From positions 39,170,397 to 39,234,396 of the forward strand of contig NC_087070.1 of assembly GCF_963678635.1 (NCBI RefSeq): a stretch of 64,000 nt of DNA. Direction: 5' to 3'. Positions 44,071 through 57,550 of the stretch are shown here, piece by piece; the first letter of the stretch is position 1; every line of letters starts with the position of its first letter. The stretch comes from Symsagittifera roscoffensis (lineage: Eukaryota; Xenacoelomorpha; Acoela; Convolutidae). Both the position numbers and the translations under genes were made by a program. The notes under the pieces are model-generated. The model saw nothing but the letters and a program-made list of their open reading frames with translations, was not told the DNA's origin and searched no databases.

Positions 44071-47000
44071 GCAGACCAACGTAATAAAGTGATTCATGAT
44101 TGATTGGAAGATTCAAAAAAACTCTATTTCTCGGGCCAAGTGTCCCCAATTCTCTCAATTTTTGACAAAAAAAAATATTAACTTCAAAAACACAGTAGAC
44201 TAACTTAACTGTGGGAAAACAAAGAATTACGAGCACAAAAACATTCGTGGCGAATGCATGCGGAGCGGACCAAGTGGTCTCAAATCGCCAATGCGGCATT
44301 TGAAGTTAGCGATCTCACTTGCTAATTGATTTGAGTCTGCTGAAAAATAATTGTCCGCTAAAAAACCGGTCTTATTTTTAGAGAGACACGTTGGCTGTCG
44401 TTGGTTCAACTGTCACTCTGATTGATTAGCGACTCGAAAAGTGGTTTTCGATTAAAAAAAATATAGACCTGCGATAAAGATTGGATGTTTTATGGTGAAG
44501 AAAAATGAGCTCAACAAATTCTAGATTTTAAAACTAAATTCGAATTTTATAGTTGGCAGAAGATTATCTAATTTTGTCCAACAACTACAGTCAGGTCTTT
44601 GGGCAAAAGAAAACGTTACAAAGAGCGCTCAGTTAAACTGTTTATCTCAAGTTAAAATACCAGGAAACTATCAAACCAAATCTTCACCTCGACAAGTTAT
44701 TCACCTCGTCGCCAAAAAAAATCAGACGAATTTGTGAAGGAGCCTTGAAGTATGGGGAAACAGCTGTAAAGGACAATTAAAAACCAGGATATGACTTGTT
44801 GCAGAAACTTGAGGAAACCCTGTTTAAAATTCGGGAGGAAGTAATCGCACTCAGTTCATAGAAAGCAGATTTTTTTTCAAATCGAAATTGAAAAAGAAGA
44901 CAACCATCGTCTCAGTTTTTTAATCCAGATGTCAAAATGGAAAGCATCGATTATTTCATCTCTCATCAAACTTTAAATCACAATTTGAGAAACTTATAGA
45001 TCAAATTGTTGACGTTTGACGAACGGAAGTTTAAAATTGATTAAAGTATAAAAACAGATTCGAGTAGCCTGAAAAATAAAAAAGATAAGCGACAATTTTA
45101 AAAACAGCTTTGAAAACTGAGTCCAATTTTTAGTGGTATTTCAAACAGAGGATAAATTAAATGGAAGATTCTTCCAAAAAGATCTGCTCAGATTGTTTTT
45201 ATCTTTATTTGACCTGCTAGGACTGTTTGCACCATACTCTATTCGGATTCAAAAAATTATAAAGAATTTTGGGAAATCAGAAGGTGTGGAGTAGGGCAAA
45301 GAATTGACTAAAGATGTTGCTTAGGAATATTAACTTCAAAAACACAGTAGACTAAATTAACTGTGGGAAAACAAAGAATTACGAGCACAAAAACATTCGT
45401 GGCGAATGCATGCGGAGCGGACCAAGTGGTCTCAAATCGCCAATACGGCATTTGAAGTTAGCGATCTCACTTGCTAATTGATTTGAGTCTGCTGAAAAAT
45501 AATTGTCCGCTAAAAAACCGGTCTTATTTTTAGACAGACACGTTGGCTGTCGTTGGTTCAACTGTCACTCTGATTGATTAGCGACTCGAAAAGTGGTTTT
45601 CGATTAAAAAAAATATAGACCTGCGATAAAGATTGGATGTTTTATGGTGAAGAAAAATGAGCTCAACAAATTCTAGATTTTAAAACTAAATTCGAATTTT
45701 ATAGTTGGCAGAAGATTATCTAATTTTGTCCAACAACTACAGTCAGGTCTTTGGGCAAAAGAAAACGTTACAAAGAGCGCTCAGTTAAACTGTTTATCTC
45801 AAGTTAAAATACCAGGAAACTATCAAACCAAATCTTCACCTCGACAAGTTATTCACCTCGTCGCCAAAAAAAATCAGACGAGTTTGTGAAGGAGCCTTGA
45901 AGTATGGGGAAACAGCTGTAAAGGACAATTAAAAACCAGGATATGACTTGTTGCAGAAACTTGAGGAAACCCTGTTTAAAATTCGGGAGGAAGTAATCGC
46001 ACTCAGTTCATAGAAAGCAGATTTTTTTTCAAATCGAAATTGAAAAAGAAGAAAACCATCGTCTCAGTTTTTTAATCCAGATGTCAAAATGGAAAGCATC
46101 GATTATTTCATCTCTCATCAATTTTTAAATCACAATTTGAGAAACTTATAGATCAAATTGTTGACGTTTGACGAACGGAAGTTTAAAATTGATTAAAGTA
46201 TAAAAACAGATTCGAGTAGCCTGAAAAATAAAAAAGATAAGCGACAATTTTAAAAACAGCTTTGAAAACCGAGTCCAATTTTTAGTGGTATTTCAAACAG
46301 AGGATAAATTAATTGGAAGATTCTTCCAAAAAGATCTGCTCAGATTGTTTTTATCTTTATTTGACCTGCTAGGACTGTTTGCACCATACTCTATTCGGAT
46401 TCAAAAAATTATAAAGAATTTTGGGAAATCAGAAGGTGTGGAGTAGGGCAAAGAATTGACTAAAGATGTTGCTTAGGATTATGAGTCATGAATGAAAGAA
46501 TTTGTACAAATCGAATTATTGAAATCCCGAGATACTGTTTTAGTTTCAAGTAAACAGATATCAATCTGTATGTGCTTGTAGAAGCCTCAATGGAATGACT
46601 GAGCGCTGGTGCGCTTTTTTTGCATTATGTGCTGATGATGCACAAAAAATATACCTATTTTGTTGGAAAAACAAAATTTCCACCAAAGAAGCAATTCAAC
46701 TTCAAAATATTGGAGTTATAGGCAGCAATGATAGCCACAAAAAAAACAGAACAAACTAAAAACTCATAGGAACAGTTTAATCAACGTGTTAATGTGTTGA
46801 GTACTGAAAACAAATCTAGTTTGATTAAATTCGGAAATCAAAACTACCAGTTTTTGTAGCAAATAGAGTTGCGGAGAATCTGGAACTTAGGACTACTGAT
46901 TGAATGAACCTGAAAAAGGAATCACTCCAGCTTAGATACAAACGGAACATTAAACCAAATACTCAATTAATGCTTGTTAAAAGTTCGGACCTGGATCAAG

Positions 47001-47623
47001 ATTGAAAGCAATTGGCCTAAGCAAAGATGTTCAAAATGAAAAATCATTGAAAAATCTCGCAATGAAGTTACAGTCAAGCAACCTTTGGCCGATTGAAATG
47101 GATTTGAAAATTTAAAAAAACTTTAAAACGCTCTGGCAAATGTATTGTGAGCCATATAAATAGACAATTTGATGAGCTTGAGAAAAAAAAACTGAAGAAA
47201 AAACAGTAAGTACTACTGTATTCTTCAAAAAAAAAACAGATACATCTTGAAAGTGGGAATTCATTCTTTGACGCATTTGAATGGTCGGTTAGAGTACGAA
47301 GCAGACATGTTAAACTAATTTCGCTTCAAAGCATCATGTAACTGAAAACTTCCTGTGAAATGAACATCTGGCAAATCTATTGTAATTGTGAACTAGGGAT
47401 CAATTTCGGACAAAAAAGGCAAGCGATGTACCCCGAAGAAAGAGATCCCAGAATAATTAAGAAACGACCATGGCTGATTTGCCTAAACTGTAGATTCGAT
47501 TCCACTGGACCAATCAAAAACACTGGTGTAGACTACTTTAGACCCTTCAAGGTCAAAGTTAGGGGGACTGATTGTACAGCAGACCAATTTTTCAGCATAA
47601 AAAGTGAAAAATGAGTTTTTTCA

Positions 47624-48150
47624 GCAGACCAACGTAATAAAGTGATTCCTGATTGATTGAAAGATTCAAAAAATTCAATTTCTTGGGCCAAGCGTCCTCA
47701 ATTCTCTCAGTTTTTGCAAAAAAAACTATCAACTTCAAAAACACAGTAGACTGAATTAACCGTGGGAAAACAAAGAATAAAGAATTACGAGTAGAAAACC
47801 ATTCGTGGCGAATGCAAGCGGAGCGGACCACATGGTCTCAAATTGCCAATGCGGCATTCGAAGTTAGCGATTTCACTTGCTAATTGATCTGAGTCTGCTA
47901 AAAAAAATGTCTGCTAAAAAACCGGTCTGCTAAATCCCTATTACCGATACTTTGACAGACCGGTTATAAATTGAGAAAAGCTGGCAATCTCAGACGTTTG
48001 TCTCACAGCGAGAGTGGTTGATTGCAAAGTGCCACTTGAATTGTCAACGGAAGCAATTAAAAATTGCTTGTTTAGACTTAATGCAAAGAGGTAACCTGAT
48101 CACATCATGAGCGATAACAGAAATAGTTTCGTTCGAACTAATAATTTTCA
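47624..48150 (+). repeat. 527-bp unit containing a piece of BEL/Pao integrase
   Basis: Starts GCAGACCAACG. The first ~350 bp are an insert of unknown origin ending in an ACCGGTCTG/CAGACCGGT hairpin (stem 9, about 25-base loop, 47921-47963). The remainder is integrase core (LTARVVDCKVPLEL, HIMSDNRNSFV). A partial unit follows at 48151-48488 and another is at 44071-44408. Confidence 0.8.
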
Positions 48151-49342
48151 GCAGACCAACGTAATAAAGTGATTCATGATTGATTGGAAGATTCAAAAAA
48201 ACTCTATTTCTCGGGCCAAGTGTCCCCAATTCTCTCAATTTTTGACAAAAAAAAATATTAACTTCAAAAACACAGTAGACTAAATTAACTGTGGGAAAAC
48301 AAAGAATTACGAGCACAAAAACATTCGTGGCGAATGCATGCGGAGCGGACCAAGTGGTCTCAAATCGCCAATGCGGCATTTGAAGTTAGCGATCTCACTT
48401 GCTAATTGATTTGAGTCTGCTGAAAAATAATTGTCCGCTAAAAAACCGGTCTTATTTTTAGAGAGACACGTTGGCTGTCGTTGGTTCAACTGTCACTCTG
48501 ATTGATTAGCGACTCGAAAAGTGGTTTTCGATTAAAAAAAATATAGACCTGCGATAAAGATTGGATGTTTTATGGTGAAGAAAAATGAGCTCAACAAATT
48601 CTAGATTTTAAAACTAAATTCGAATTTTATAGTTGGCAGAAGATTATCTAATTTTGTCCAACAACTACAGTCAGGTCTTTGGGCAAAAGAAAACGTTACA
48701 AAGAGCGCTCAGTTAAACTGTTTATCTCAAGTTAAAATACCAGGAAACTATCAAACCAAATCTTCACCTCGACAAGTTATTCACCTCGTCGCCAAAAAAA
48801 ATCAGACGAATTTGTGAAGGAGCCTTGAAGTATGGGGAAACAGCTGTAAAGGACAATTAAAAACCAGGATATGACTTGTTGCAGAAACTTGAGGAAACCC
48901 TGTTTAAAATTCGGGAGGAAGTAATCGCACTCAGTTCATAGAAAGCAGATTTTTTTTTCAAATCGAAATTGAAAAAGAAGACAACCATCGTCTCATTTCA
49001 TGGTCGATTAGAGTACGAAGCGGACATGTTAAACTAATTTCGCTTCAAAGCATCATGTAACTGAAAACTTCCTGTGAAATGAACATCTGGCAAATCTATT
49101 GTAATTGTGAACTAGGGATCAATTTCGGACAAAAAAGGCAAGCGATGTACCCCGAAGAAAGACATCCCAGAATAATTAAGAACCGACCATGGCTGATTTG
49201 CCTAAACTGTAGATTCGATTCCACTAGACCAATCAAAAATACTGGTGTAGACTACTTTAGACCCTTCAAGGTCAAAGTTAGGTGGACTGATTGTACAGCA
49301 GACCAATTTTTCAGCATAAAAAGTGAAAAATGAGTTTTTTCA

Positions 49343-50920
49343 GCAGACCAACGTAATAAAGTGATTCCTGATTGATTGAAAGATTCAAAAAATTCAATTT
49401 CTTGGGCCAAGCGTCCTCAATTCTCTCAGTTTTTGCAAAAAAAACTATCAACTTCAAAAACACAGTAGACTGAATTAACCGTGGGAAAACAAAGAATAAA
49501 GAATTACGAGTAGAAAACCATTCGTGGCGAATGCAAGCGGAGCGGACCACATGGTCTCAAATTGCCAATGCGGCATTCGAAGTTAGCGATTTCACTTGCT
49601 AATTGATCTGAGTCTGCTAAAAAAAATGTCTGCTAAAAAACCGGTCTGCTAAATCCCTATTACCGATACTTTGACAGACCGGTTATAAATTGAGAAAAGC
49701 TGGCAATCTCAGACGTTTGTCTCACAGCGAGAGTGGTTGATTGCAAAGTGCCACTTGAATTGTCAACGGAAGCAATTAAAAATTGCTTGTTTAGACTTAA
49801 TGCAAAGAGGTAACCTGATCACATCATGAGCGATAACAGAAATAGTTTCGTTCGAACTAATAATTTTCAGCAGACCAACGTAATAAAGTGATTCATGATT
49901 GATTGAAAGATTCAAAAAATTCTATTTCTTGGGCCAAGCGTCCTCAATTCTCTCAGTTTTTGCAAAAAAAACTATAAACTTCAAAAACACAGTAGACTGA
50001 ATTAACCGTGGGAAAACAAAGAATAAAGAATTACGAGCAGAAAACCATTCGTGGCGAATGCAAGCGGAGCGGACCACGTGGTCTCAAATTGCCAATGCGG
50101 CATTCGAAGTTAGCGATTTCACTTGCTAATTGATCTGAGTCTGCTAAAAAAATGTCTGCTAAAAAACCGGTCTGCTAAATCCCTATTACCGATACTTTGA
50201 CAGACCGGTTATAAATTGAGAAAAGCTGGCAATCTCAGACGTTTGTCTCACAGCGAGAGTGGTTGATTGCAAAGTGCCACTTGAATTGTCAACGGAAGCA
50301 ATTAAAAATTGCTTGTTTAGACTTAATGCAAAGAGGTAACCTGATCACATCATGAGCGATAACAGAAATAGTTTCGTTCGAACTAATAATTTTCAGCAGA
50401 CCAACGTAATAAAGTGATTCATGATTGATTGAAAGATTCAAAAAATTCTATTTCTTGGGCCAAGCGTCCTCAATTCTCTCAGTTTTTGCAAAAAAAACTA
50501 TCAACTTCAAAAACACAGTAGACTGAATTAACCGTGGGAAAACAAAGAATAAAGAATTACGAGCAGAAAACCATTCGTGGCGAATGCAAGCGGAGCGGAC
50601 CACGTGGTCTCAAATTGCCAATGCGGCATTCGAAGTTAGCGATTTCACTTGCTAATTGATCTGAGTCTGCTAAAAAAAATGTCTGCTAAAAAACCGGTCT
50701 GCTAAATCCCTATTACCGATACTTTGACAGACCGGTTATAAATTGAGAAAAGCTGGCAATCTCAGACGTTTGTCTCACAGCGAGAGTGGTTGATTGCAAA
50801 GTGCCACTTGAATTGTCAACGGAAGCAATTAAAAATTGCTTGTTTAGACTTAATGCAAAGAGGTAACCTGATCGCATCATGAGCGATAACAGAACTAGTT
50901 TCGTTCGAACTAATAATTTA
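49343..50920 (+). repeat. Three head-to-tail 526-527-bp units
   Basis: Units start at 49343, 49870 and 50396 (spacings 527 and 526), nearly identical to each other and to 47624-48150. The last leads directly into the rest of the integrase at 50921, so the units multiplied inside the integrase gene. Confidence 0.85.
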
Positions 50921-52570
50921 CTTAAAATACCTGGAACAATGGTTACCAAACTTAGCAGAAACAATGGCGAACTGCTTCATCAAATGGAGATTCAACCAAG
51001 CAATTGTACCTCACCTTCGAGGTGTGTAGAAGCAATTACTGTATTTTTGAAGTTTCAGCTGAGTTTTTAATATATTGTTTGAATTTCTACGAAACATTTT
51101 AGACTAATACCAGTTTGCCTTTTTTTTTCTTATTCAAAGGGGTTTAAAAAAATGGCAGCATCAATTTTGATCTGTCAATCCTTGATACAAAATTTTGGTT
51201 AAAGTGATTTTCAGTGCGAAACATCGCCTGAATTTTGTTGAACTTGTTTTCTGGTTGTGCAACTAAAAGCAAGATTTGATCCAACTGAAAAATTGCTGAG
51301 AGTTAAAAAAAGGCTATCTTTTCAATTAGAAATTAGCATTTAGTGAAATTGAGGAAATCGCAATCAAAGTTTTGGCGTGCAAACACCGCTATCAAAAAGC
51401 TATCATCAGTACTTGTGCATTTTGTCTGCTCTTTAAATGTCCCAAGACGTTTTGGCTAAAAAGATTACTTAACTATTATACGACTACAAAAAATAAATAG
51501 TCCGACACTTAGTTTTTTAGTTGTATAGCTTCACGCTTTTGTTATCGATCAAATCATCATGTAAAGTACACTGACTGTGAGTAAAAAACCATTTGAAGCA
51601 GTTGAAGTTCTTTTCCACTTTGGGAGAGGGCAATAACATTTTGTTTGATGACAGGATGATAACAATGGTTTTTCTACTTCTACCATCAAATTTTATGGCG
51701 CAAACTTTAAGTTCAAAATGATCCTTGTTTTGAACAGTATTTTTTTCAAGAAAACCTTTTTCCTTCACGTAGCAAACGATTCGAGCAATAGTAATTCAAC
51801 ATTCGAGCTGATTTTACGCAAAATGGTTCGCACTTAGTGAAAAACGGCTTGTACGCACAGCGAAAAATTTGGATAAAAATCAATTAAACACAGAAAAACA
51901 TGAAAAAGTATGTAAGTATAGAACTCATCTATCAGCAATCATTTCTTGAACGAGAATCGATTTTATACAGGTAGTCTTGATTAGGAAATAGTTGATAATC
52001 CCACTACATATCAGAAATTATTTTGAAATGCATAAATTATACAATTGCGACACGTGAAAATTGCGGCATGTGAAAAGTTGATTTGAATTTAAGAAAGCTC
52101 GAACGAAAGTTAATTGTAGTTGACGAAAGTTATTTGTAGTCAGTAAACAAATTTCGGACATAACAATAAAGTTACGTCTAATTTTCCATATTTGTAATTT
52201 TACATTGACCTCTAGCTCCATTTAGTTTCCTCGCGTCTATTATCCTGGTCGTCTATTTTCTTTGGCCCCCCAACGTCAACCACTTCTCACCTTATTTTAG
52301 GATGAAATCGTGAGTTTCAAAAGGATTACACCGAGACATTTATTGATGGGATCGTCAGGCTTCAAAGTGTTTAGAAGCTACTCAGAGGAGTTTCCAGGCC
52401 CTCGAAGAAAATTCAAGGTTGAGCAGACTGGCAAATGCAAATCAGATCTCGCGTAGAATCGAACATGAATACCTTCTAACACTTCTAGTCAGACAAAATG
52501 GTTCAAGGAGTAACCAAGAGAGTTGCATAAATGATGCACAAGACTTCACGACCAAAATTTTTTTTTTCCT
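50921..52570 (+). pseudogene. pol: Decayed BEL/Pao integrase C-terminal part
   Basis: KWRFNQAIVPHLRGV at about 50980-51025 matches the integrase region just after the SDN box. ITPRHLLMGSS, GPRRKFKVEQ and HEYLLTLLVRQ (about 52315-52500, in shifting frames) match the pre-C-terminal part typical of BEL/Pao Pol. Between them (51070-52300) about 1.2 kb is unrecognised and probably inserted DNA. No 3' LTR identified. Confidence 0.65.
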
Positions 52571-54172
52571 GAAATGTCCAATTGATGAAAAATGTGAGAA
52601 TCATTTGCGAGCACATTCGCATGAAAACGTACCAGTATAAATTGGAAAAATTAATGAACAACTTTGAAGGCTGGAATTAATGACTTGATGCATCCTGTTT
52701 GGTCGCTCGTTTTCAAGATAAACTTCCGATAAGTTTTTTATCTACCCATTTTCATTGAAATGAAGATTGTTTGCAGTTTTAAATAAGCCTTAAATATTTT
52801 AAATCAATGGTCACATTGAAAGTTTGACAAAGAGTTTTTTTCAATTTCTGATAATTACCCAATTCAATACAAAAAGTTCTGCAGTAAGAGAATAAGGCCG
52901 ACTGATACCCCATAGGCTAGCGGACTTCAATTTAGTTCAAAATAATTTACTATTTTCCTGTTTAGAACTTAGTCTAGTATTTTTTGGGTTGTAACTTGTT
53001 ACGGCCGTTGGGTTGTGATAAAGATTGTTTTTTTTTGAAATTATAGCGCCAACTTTGACAGATATACGACAGACCCGAAGCGAAACCACACACCACTATT
53101 AGAAGTCTGCAGAGAAAGCAACCCGAAATCAGATAAACAAACTCAGATTTGCAAAAACTGTCTTTGAGAAGTTGAAATTGCACGAACTGTACTGGAAATC
53201 TGGTTAAACATAATTTGCGCACAAAACCAATTCCTCGAAATTTTTGTCAGTTAATCAGAATTCATTTTTTTTAAGTTTTGAAGCGAATCAACGATAAAAG
53301 CAGTCAGTTTTAGACAGTTTGAAGGACTTTGATTGGCTGAGAACTTTCGCGTGCTAGGTCCTTCGCGCATAAGAGTAGCTCCCAATTGGACAACGATCTG
53401 TAAGTCTATATTCGTACTCGTTAGTAAGTCAAAAAACACTATATTAACGAATAAGAATTGAGATAAGAAAAAAAAACTTACAAAAATAATGAATAATTAT
53501 CAATTTTGTACGTTTGTTTTCCTATGCTATTTCTGATTGGAATTCGATGAAACAATTAAAAGAATTTAGCATGTGTGATAACTACCTTGCCCATGTATAG
53601 TAAATGCCAAATTGTTGAGGCAATTTCGGTGACCTTGAACAATTTAATCCGTCAAAAACTACAGCTTATAGCTTAATAAATTTTTTGGAAGTGTTTTTTA
53701 GGTGTTGAAAGCAGTGAAAAACTGAAATCCGATGTCGAATTTGGCAGTTTTAGTTTAATTAACTTCGTTCAGTTTCGATGACCGAAAAAGATATAGTCAA
53801 CAATTTGACATTAACAATAAAAGAATAAATTTGTTACGTAATTTTGTTCACTAATATAGCATGCATTTTCTCTGAATGCTCAGTTAGGCAAAAATTACTA
53901 GTGAGCGCCTTATTGAAGCAACTAGCTAATGCTTGCAAAAATTGGCGATATAAATTCAGTTAAATTTTTTCAAATGATTCATGAAAAAACTCTTAAAAAG
54001 CCACCGGAGGAAAGATGAGTTTTTAGTTCTTCAATTTGAGCTACGGATGTTAACATAATTGGGGGACGAGAACGTTTCTAAATGATAAAAAAGGAAATAA
54101 AGTTGTGAAATTTAAAACTTGAGAAAACGCTAAACAGCTGGAGTTATTTGCTGCTATACGAGTCACTAACCC
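52571..54172. other. Intergenic, nothing recognised
   Basis: Should hold the end of the BEL/Pao element, but no LTR match or gene is visible. Small ORFs have no support. Confidence 0.4.
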
Positions 54173-54719
54173 CCCGGGTTGGCCTCCATACACCGAAACT
54201 GCTTATCACACAATTCCATACAATAAAAATCATTATCATACAATTCCATACATCAAGTCATGCAATTTTTATACATTTTCGAAAAGCAATGGAAAAAAAA
54301 TTAAACCATTTCTGCGACTTTTTGAGAACAGTTGAACAGAGTGGTAACAAAAAAACTGCTTTGAAATTTTTTTGAAAAAACTGCTTACCATACAATTTCC
54401 ATATACGACACAAAAATTTTTCAGTAGTAATTTTGAAAACTTGCCCCAACATTTTTTTTGTTTTCTTTTCAACCGCAAATCTACTTTTGTACGCAAACAA
54501 ACATTTTCCGAAAAATGCATGCAACGTAGTCCTAGATACGATAATATTAGCTTCTTTTCTTTTCACTTAATTTTTTTTTCAAATAAATCATACAATTTCC
54601 ATTTATGGGAAAATATGTATTATAGAGATTTCATACAATTTTCTGTACGTATGGAATTGTATGAAAAGAAATTTCCCATTTATGAGAATTGTATGATAAG
54701 CATTTTTGGTCAACCCGGG
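54173..54719. mobile_element. Inverted-repeat element with CCCGGGTTGRCC ends
   Basis: Left end CCCGGGTTGGCC and right end GGTCAACCCGGG are inverted copies. Similarity continues inward (TGCTTATCAYACAATTC on both sides) and ATACAATTCCATA is repeated inside. No coding capacity; target duplication unclear because of flanking C and G. Confidence 0.55.
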
Positions 54720-55548
54720 CCCTTTAAAAGCCAGTAACATTACCTTTAGTATATTTTTAGTTTCACTTTTAATAAAAATAGGTAAATAGTTTCAGTGTAA
54801 TTTTTGTTATCAATGTTTAGATCGAGTCGAGATCAACGAAAATCGATAGAAGGTAAAACTAAAAAAACTCGATATGTTATGGTTAGTTTACGTCGAAGCC
54901 CGGGGAAGTTTCGGTGACATGAGTTCATCCAGTCCAGAAAATTAACTAGACAACTCTGAAAAGAATGCTGGCAATGAAGAGAGCTAAAATCAGATCAGGG
55001 AACAGAATTTATTATTCATGATGACAACGCAAGTATATTTTTATAACAATAACAGAAATAGCAGTATGGACACATTTACTTTTGTTATGGTGAAGATGAA
55101 CTTTGTTTATTTAGTGGTTGCATGCATAAAAATGAAATAGAGCGCATCGAGAGTTGGCGATGGTTTGGGGTGGGGGGATCTAGACTGCTTGCGAGAGGGG
55201 TAGCGTTTCTTCAAAAAACAATCATAGTTTTCATTTTTGTAAACTAGTTTAAATTATTTGCTGAAAAAATTAAGAATGCTCTTTAGCCATAAAACTCGGT
55301 TTTTGAAAACTTTTTTTGATAAAAACGCACTTTTGGCTAGCCTTTTTCTTCCAAAATGGTTTGTATTGGTGTCTTAAGAAAGAGAAAAACATTTGGCCCG
55401 TCAAAAATGGATGTCGTAAAATAGTACCAAAAATCATTTCAACAAACCCCCTCCCCCCACACACACACACATTGTATCCACCCCTGTCGACAGTGAGTTT
55501 TCAATGCTTTGTTTTTTTTGCCATTTTCGTTGATTTTTTCGGGAATAA
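54720..55548. other. Intergenic, with a short (CA)n run
   Basis: A CACACACACACACA tract lies at about 55458-55471 after a C run. No gene recognised on either strand. Confidence 0.4.
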
Positions 55549-55799
55549 TTATGATTTGAAGTTGTAATGACATCTTGACATGAGTCTGTACATGTGGCTA
55601 GACGGATACAAGGTGTCCACGTTTCGGATGCTGATCAAATCCAGGGTGGCGGACACAGGACTTCTGGTGAAAGGACAGTTCCAATGCTCAGTTCCAGGCA
55701 CTCCACGTCTATTCTCTGGTCTCACAAATCCGTCAGAGGCGATTAATTTCTGTTCGAATGCCTCCTCCTGCTCTGGAGTTCGCGGCAGAGGCAGAAGAC
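55549..55799 (-). CDS. C-terminal exon of a probable DUF3638-family gene
   Basis: Eighty-two codons plus stop, starting after a clean acceptor (eight T then AG at 55800-55801, phase-1 split codon) and ending at TAA 55549-55551. G+C-rich relative to its surroundings. The segment SDGFVRPENR...CPFTRSPVSATLDLISIRN...SSHMYRLM resembles, from my knowledge of the family, the extreme C-terminus of large DUF3638 proteins (DGFI-P, C-F-SPV, SHMG). The ORF at 58025-58630 matches an adjacent region of the same family, so both are likely exons of one minus-strand gene. Cellular role of this family is not well established. Confidence 0.55.
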
Positions 55800-56363
55800 C
55801 TAAAAAAAATCAAAATCAACCAAAAAAAGTGTAACGGAAAAGTCAATCGGGTCTCCCAAAGCACAAGAAACAATTTTTTGGTGTGATGCGCGGCTTAACA
55901 AGGTCATTTTTTGTAAAAATCGGACAATGCGGACAAAAATTGTACTTGAAAAAACAGCGGTGGGAAGAAAAGGAAAAAGGGCCAGTAATTTTTTTTTCAA
56001 ATCTGTCCGATATTTTTTTTAGATTTACACTATTTAACGTCAGCCTTTTTTGGCTGACCAATCCTACAAATTTTGGGTCTTTCCCATTATACCTGCCCCT
56101 CTCAAATTGAAATAACTCAAATAAAAAACAAACATGCAGTCAAGTAGCTTGTACATATAAATTATTAATCGAATATACAAACTTTCGAAGAAAAAGCGGA
56201 TTACTTACAAAGCGGATAAAGCGGAAAACTAAGCGTTTTTGACGTAAAATTTTTTCACCATCTGAAAGATATTGTAGTCCGAAACTAATGTAAGTAAAAC
56301 ATACACCTATAACAATTTATCGTAAACTACATGAATTTTGCTAATATTTCGCAAGTTTGTGAT

Positions 56364-56611
56364 AGGGGAGCAGTGGTGAAGTGGTTACGTCTCCGCCTCT
56401 CAATCGAAAGGTCGGATGTTCGAGGCCCACCATGATCCGTGCTCGTTGCTTGAGGGTAAGGCAACATTACCCAGCCCAGAAAAATAACCAAAAAAAAATT
56501 GCATGTAGTTCTTAAGCAGGGGCACAACAGCGGTTCGCCAAGATGGGCTGTACAGCTCGTATGTTGGTCCTATCCCTCGTGGATAAATGATCTTAAATAA
56601 ATATAGCACGC
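56364..56611 (+). mobile_element. tRNA-derived SINE
   Basis: A polymerase III A box (GTGGTGAAGTGG, 56372-56383) and B box (ATGTTCGAGGCC, 56416-56427) are at tRNA-like spacing in a head beginning GGGGAGCAG. A ~170-bp body unrelated to tRNA follows, with an A/T-rich tail (TTAAATAAATATA). It does not fold as a proper tRNA, so SINE and not a tRNA gene. Confidence 0.65.
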
Positions 56612-56711
56612 ATAAAGACGTTTTGAACCTTTCCAAATTAAAGAATATAAAATTAAACAATACTGCCATATGTGGCTCGTATCCTGCAAATACAAAAAAA
56701 ATCTGATTTCT

Positions 56712-56975
56712 AGCCAGAGGTAGATCCAGGATTTTCTACCTTTTTTCAGATGGACCGAACTGATTTTGAGCTCTTAAAGCACTAGAATCACAGTATATTT
56801 GTCCAAAATTTTCAGTGCTGTAGATTTTTTTTAGAAAAAAAACAGGGCAAATAACTTCTGATGTTTTTATAAAATTATTTTAAGATCAATCGGAGGGTAA
56901 AATTGATCGAAAATGTTATCCTACTAGTCAATTGGATCGAACCCTTCAGTGAATGGAATCCCTCAATCAACCTTA
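56712..56975. mobile_element. Remnant of the hAT-like MITE family
   Basis: CCAGAGGTAGATCCAGGATT followed by TTTTCAGATGGACCGAACTGATTTTGAGCTC parallels the left part of the element at 7904 (in shorter words: the same order of AGATC, GGATTTTCT and GATTTTGAGCTC blocks). The right end is not identifiable. Confidence 0.35.
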
Positions 56976-57429
56976 ATGACAATCACTACATTTTTTGAGT
57001 GAACAAATTTTGATCGTATATCGGTAACTAGATTTAGCGAAGCCATAAATGTTTCGATTGCACTCTAAGGCCAACAAAATTTTTTTTGACAGAATGATAT
57101 AAAAAACTGAGAAGATTTTGTTTCCTTTTTTATTAATTTCAACCCTCCAAATGCTACGTAAAATACAGAAGGATGTATTAAGCGTCATGCATTTTAAAGG
57201 AAAGACCAAAAGATTTGCTTTTGCTTTGACTTCCAAAGAATGTGATGAAAAATTTGTGCTCGAGTTGGTTATTTTTCCTCCAGACAAATTTCAACTTTTC
57301 TTATGACAAGCGTTAGCAGCGAATTAATGCAATTTAAATTGAATAGAAGCAAGTCTTGGGAGTTAACATTATCATGTGGGGGAAGAAATTGTACGGAAAA
57401 ACATCAAAAAAAAACTTTCTCTTAAATAT

Positions 57430-57550
57430 TTCGTCATTTTTAATCCAAAAACATTGTAATTGGTCTCAAAGTGCAGTCGGTACTTTCAGGGCTTCGCCCT
57501 GACATACGAGCAGCCTTATTTATTCATAAATTTTGGGAAGCTTTTACTGT
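57430..57550. repeat. Fragment of the foldback-element family
   Basis: TGCAGTCGGTACTTTCAGGG, CTTCGCCCTGACATACG and a GCAG motif follow the same order as the right arm of the foldback element near 10380-10425. Confidence 0.4.

Larger units (their letters stand above)
42005..50920 (+). repeat. Complex tandem amplification of the BEL/Pao remnant (four blocks)
   Basis: Block I 42005-44408; block II 44409-45560, with its middle deleted; block III 45561-48488; block IV 48489-50920, with its middle deleted and extra 527-bp units. Each starts at ACTGTCACTCTGATTGATTAG. Blocks II-IV share variants that differ from block I (for example GAGCGCTCAG versus GAGCGATCAG), so II-IV come from later rounds. The identical 60-, 79- and 84-codon ORFs that recur here are copies of broken sequence, not genes. 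Confidence 0.85.

Noticed and set aside
44227-48489. Identical 60-, 79-, 84- and 86-codon ORFs repeated at several places
   Set aside because: They are copies of the same broken BEL/Pao sequence within the tandem array; similarity reflects DNA duplication, not a gene family.
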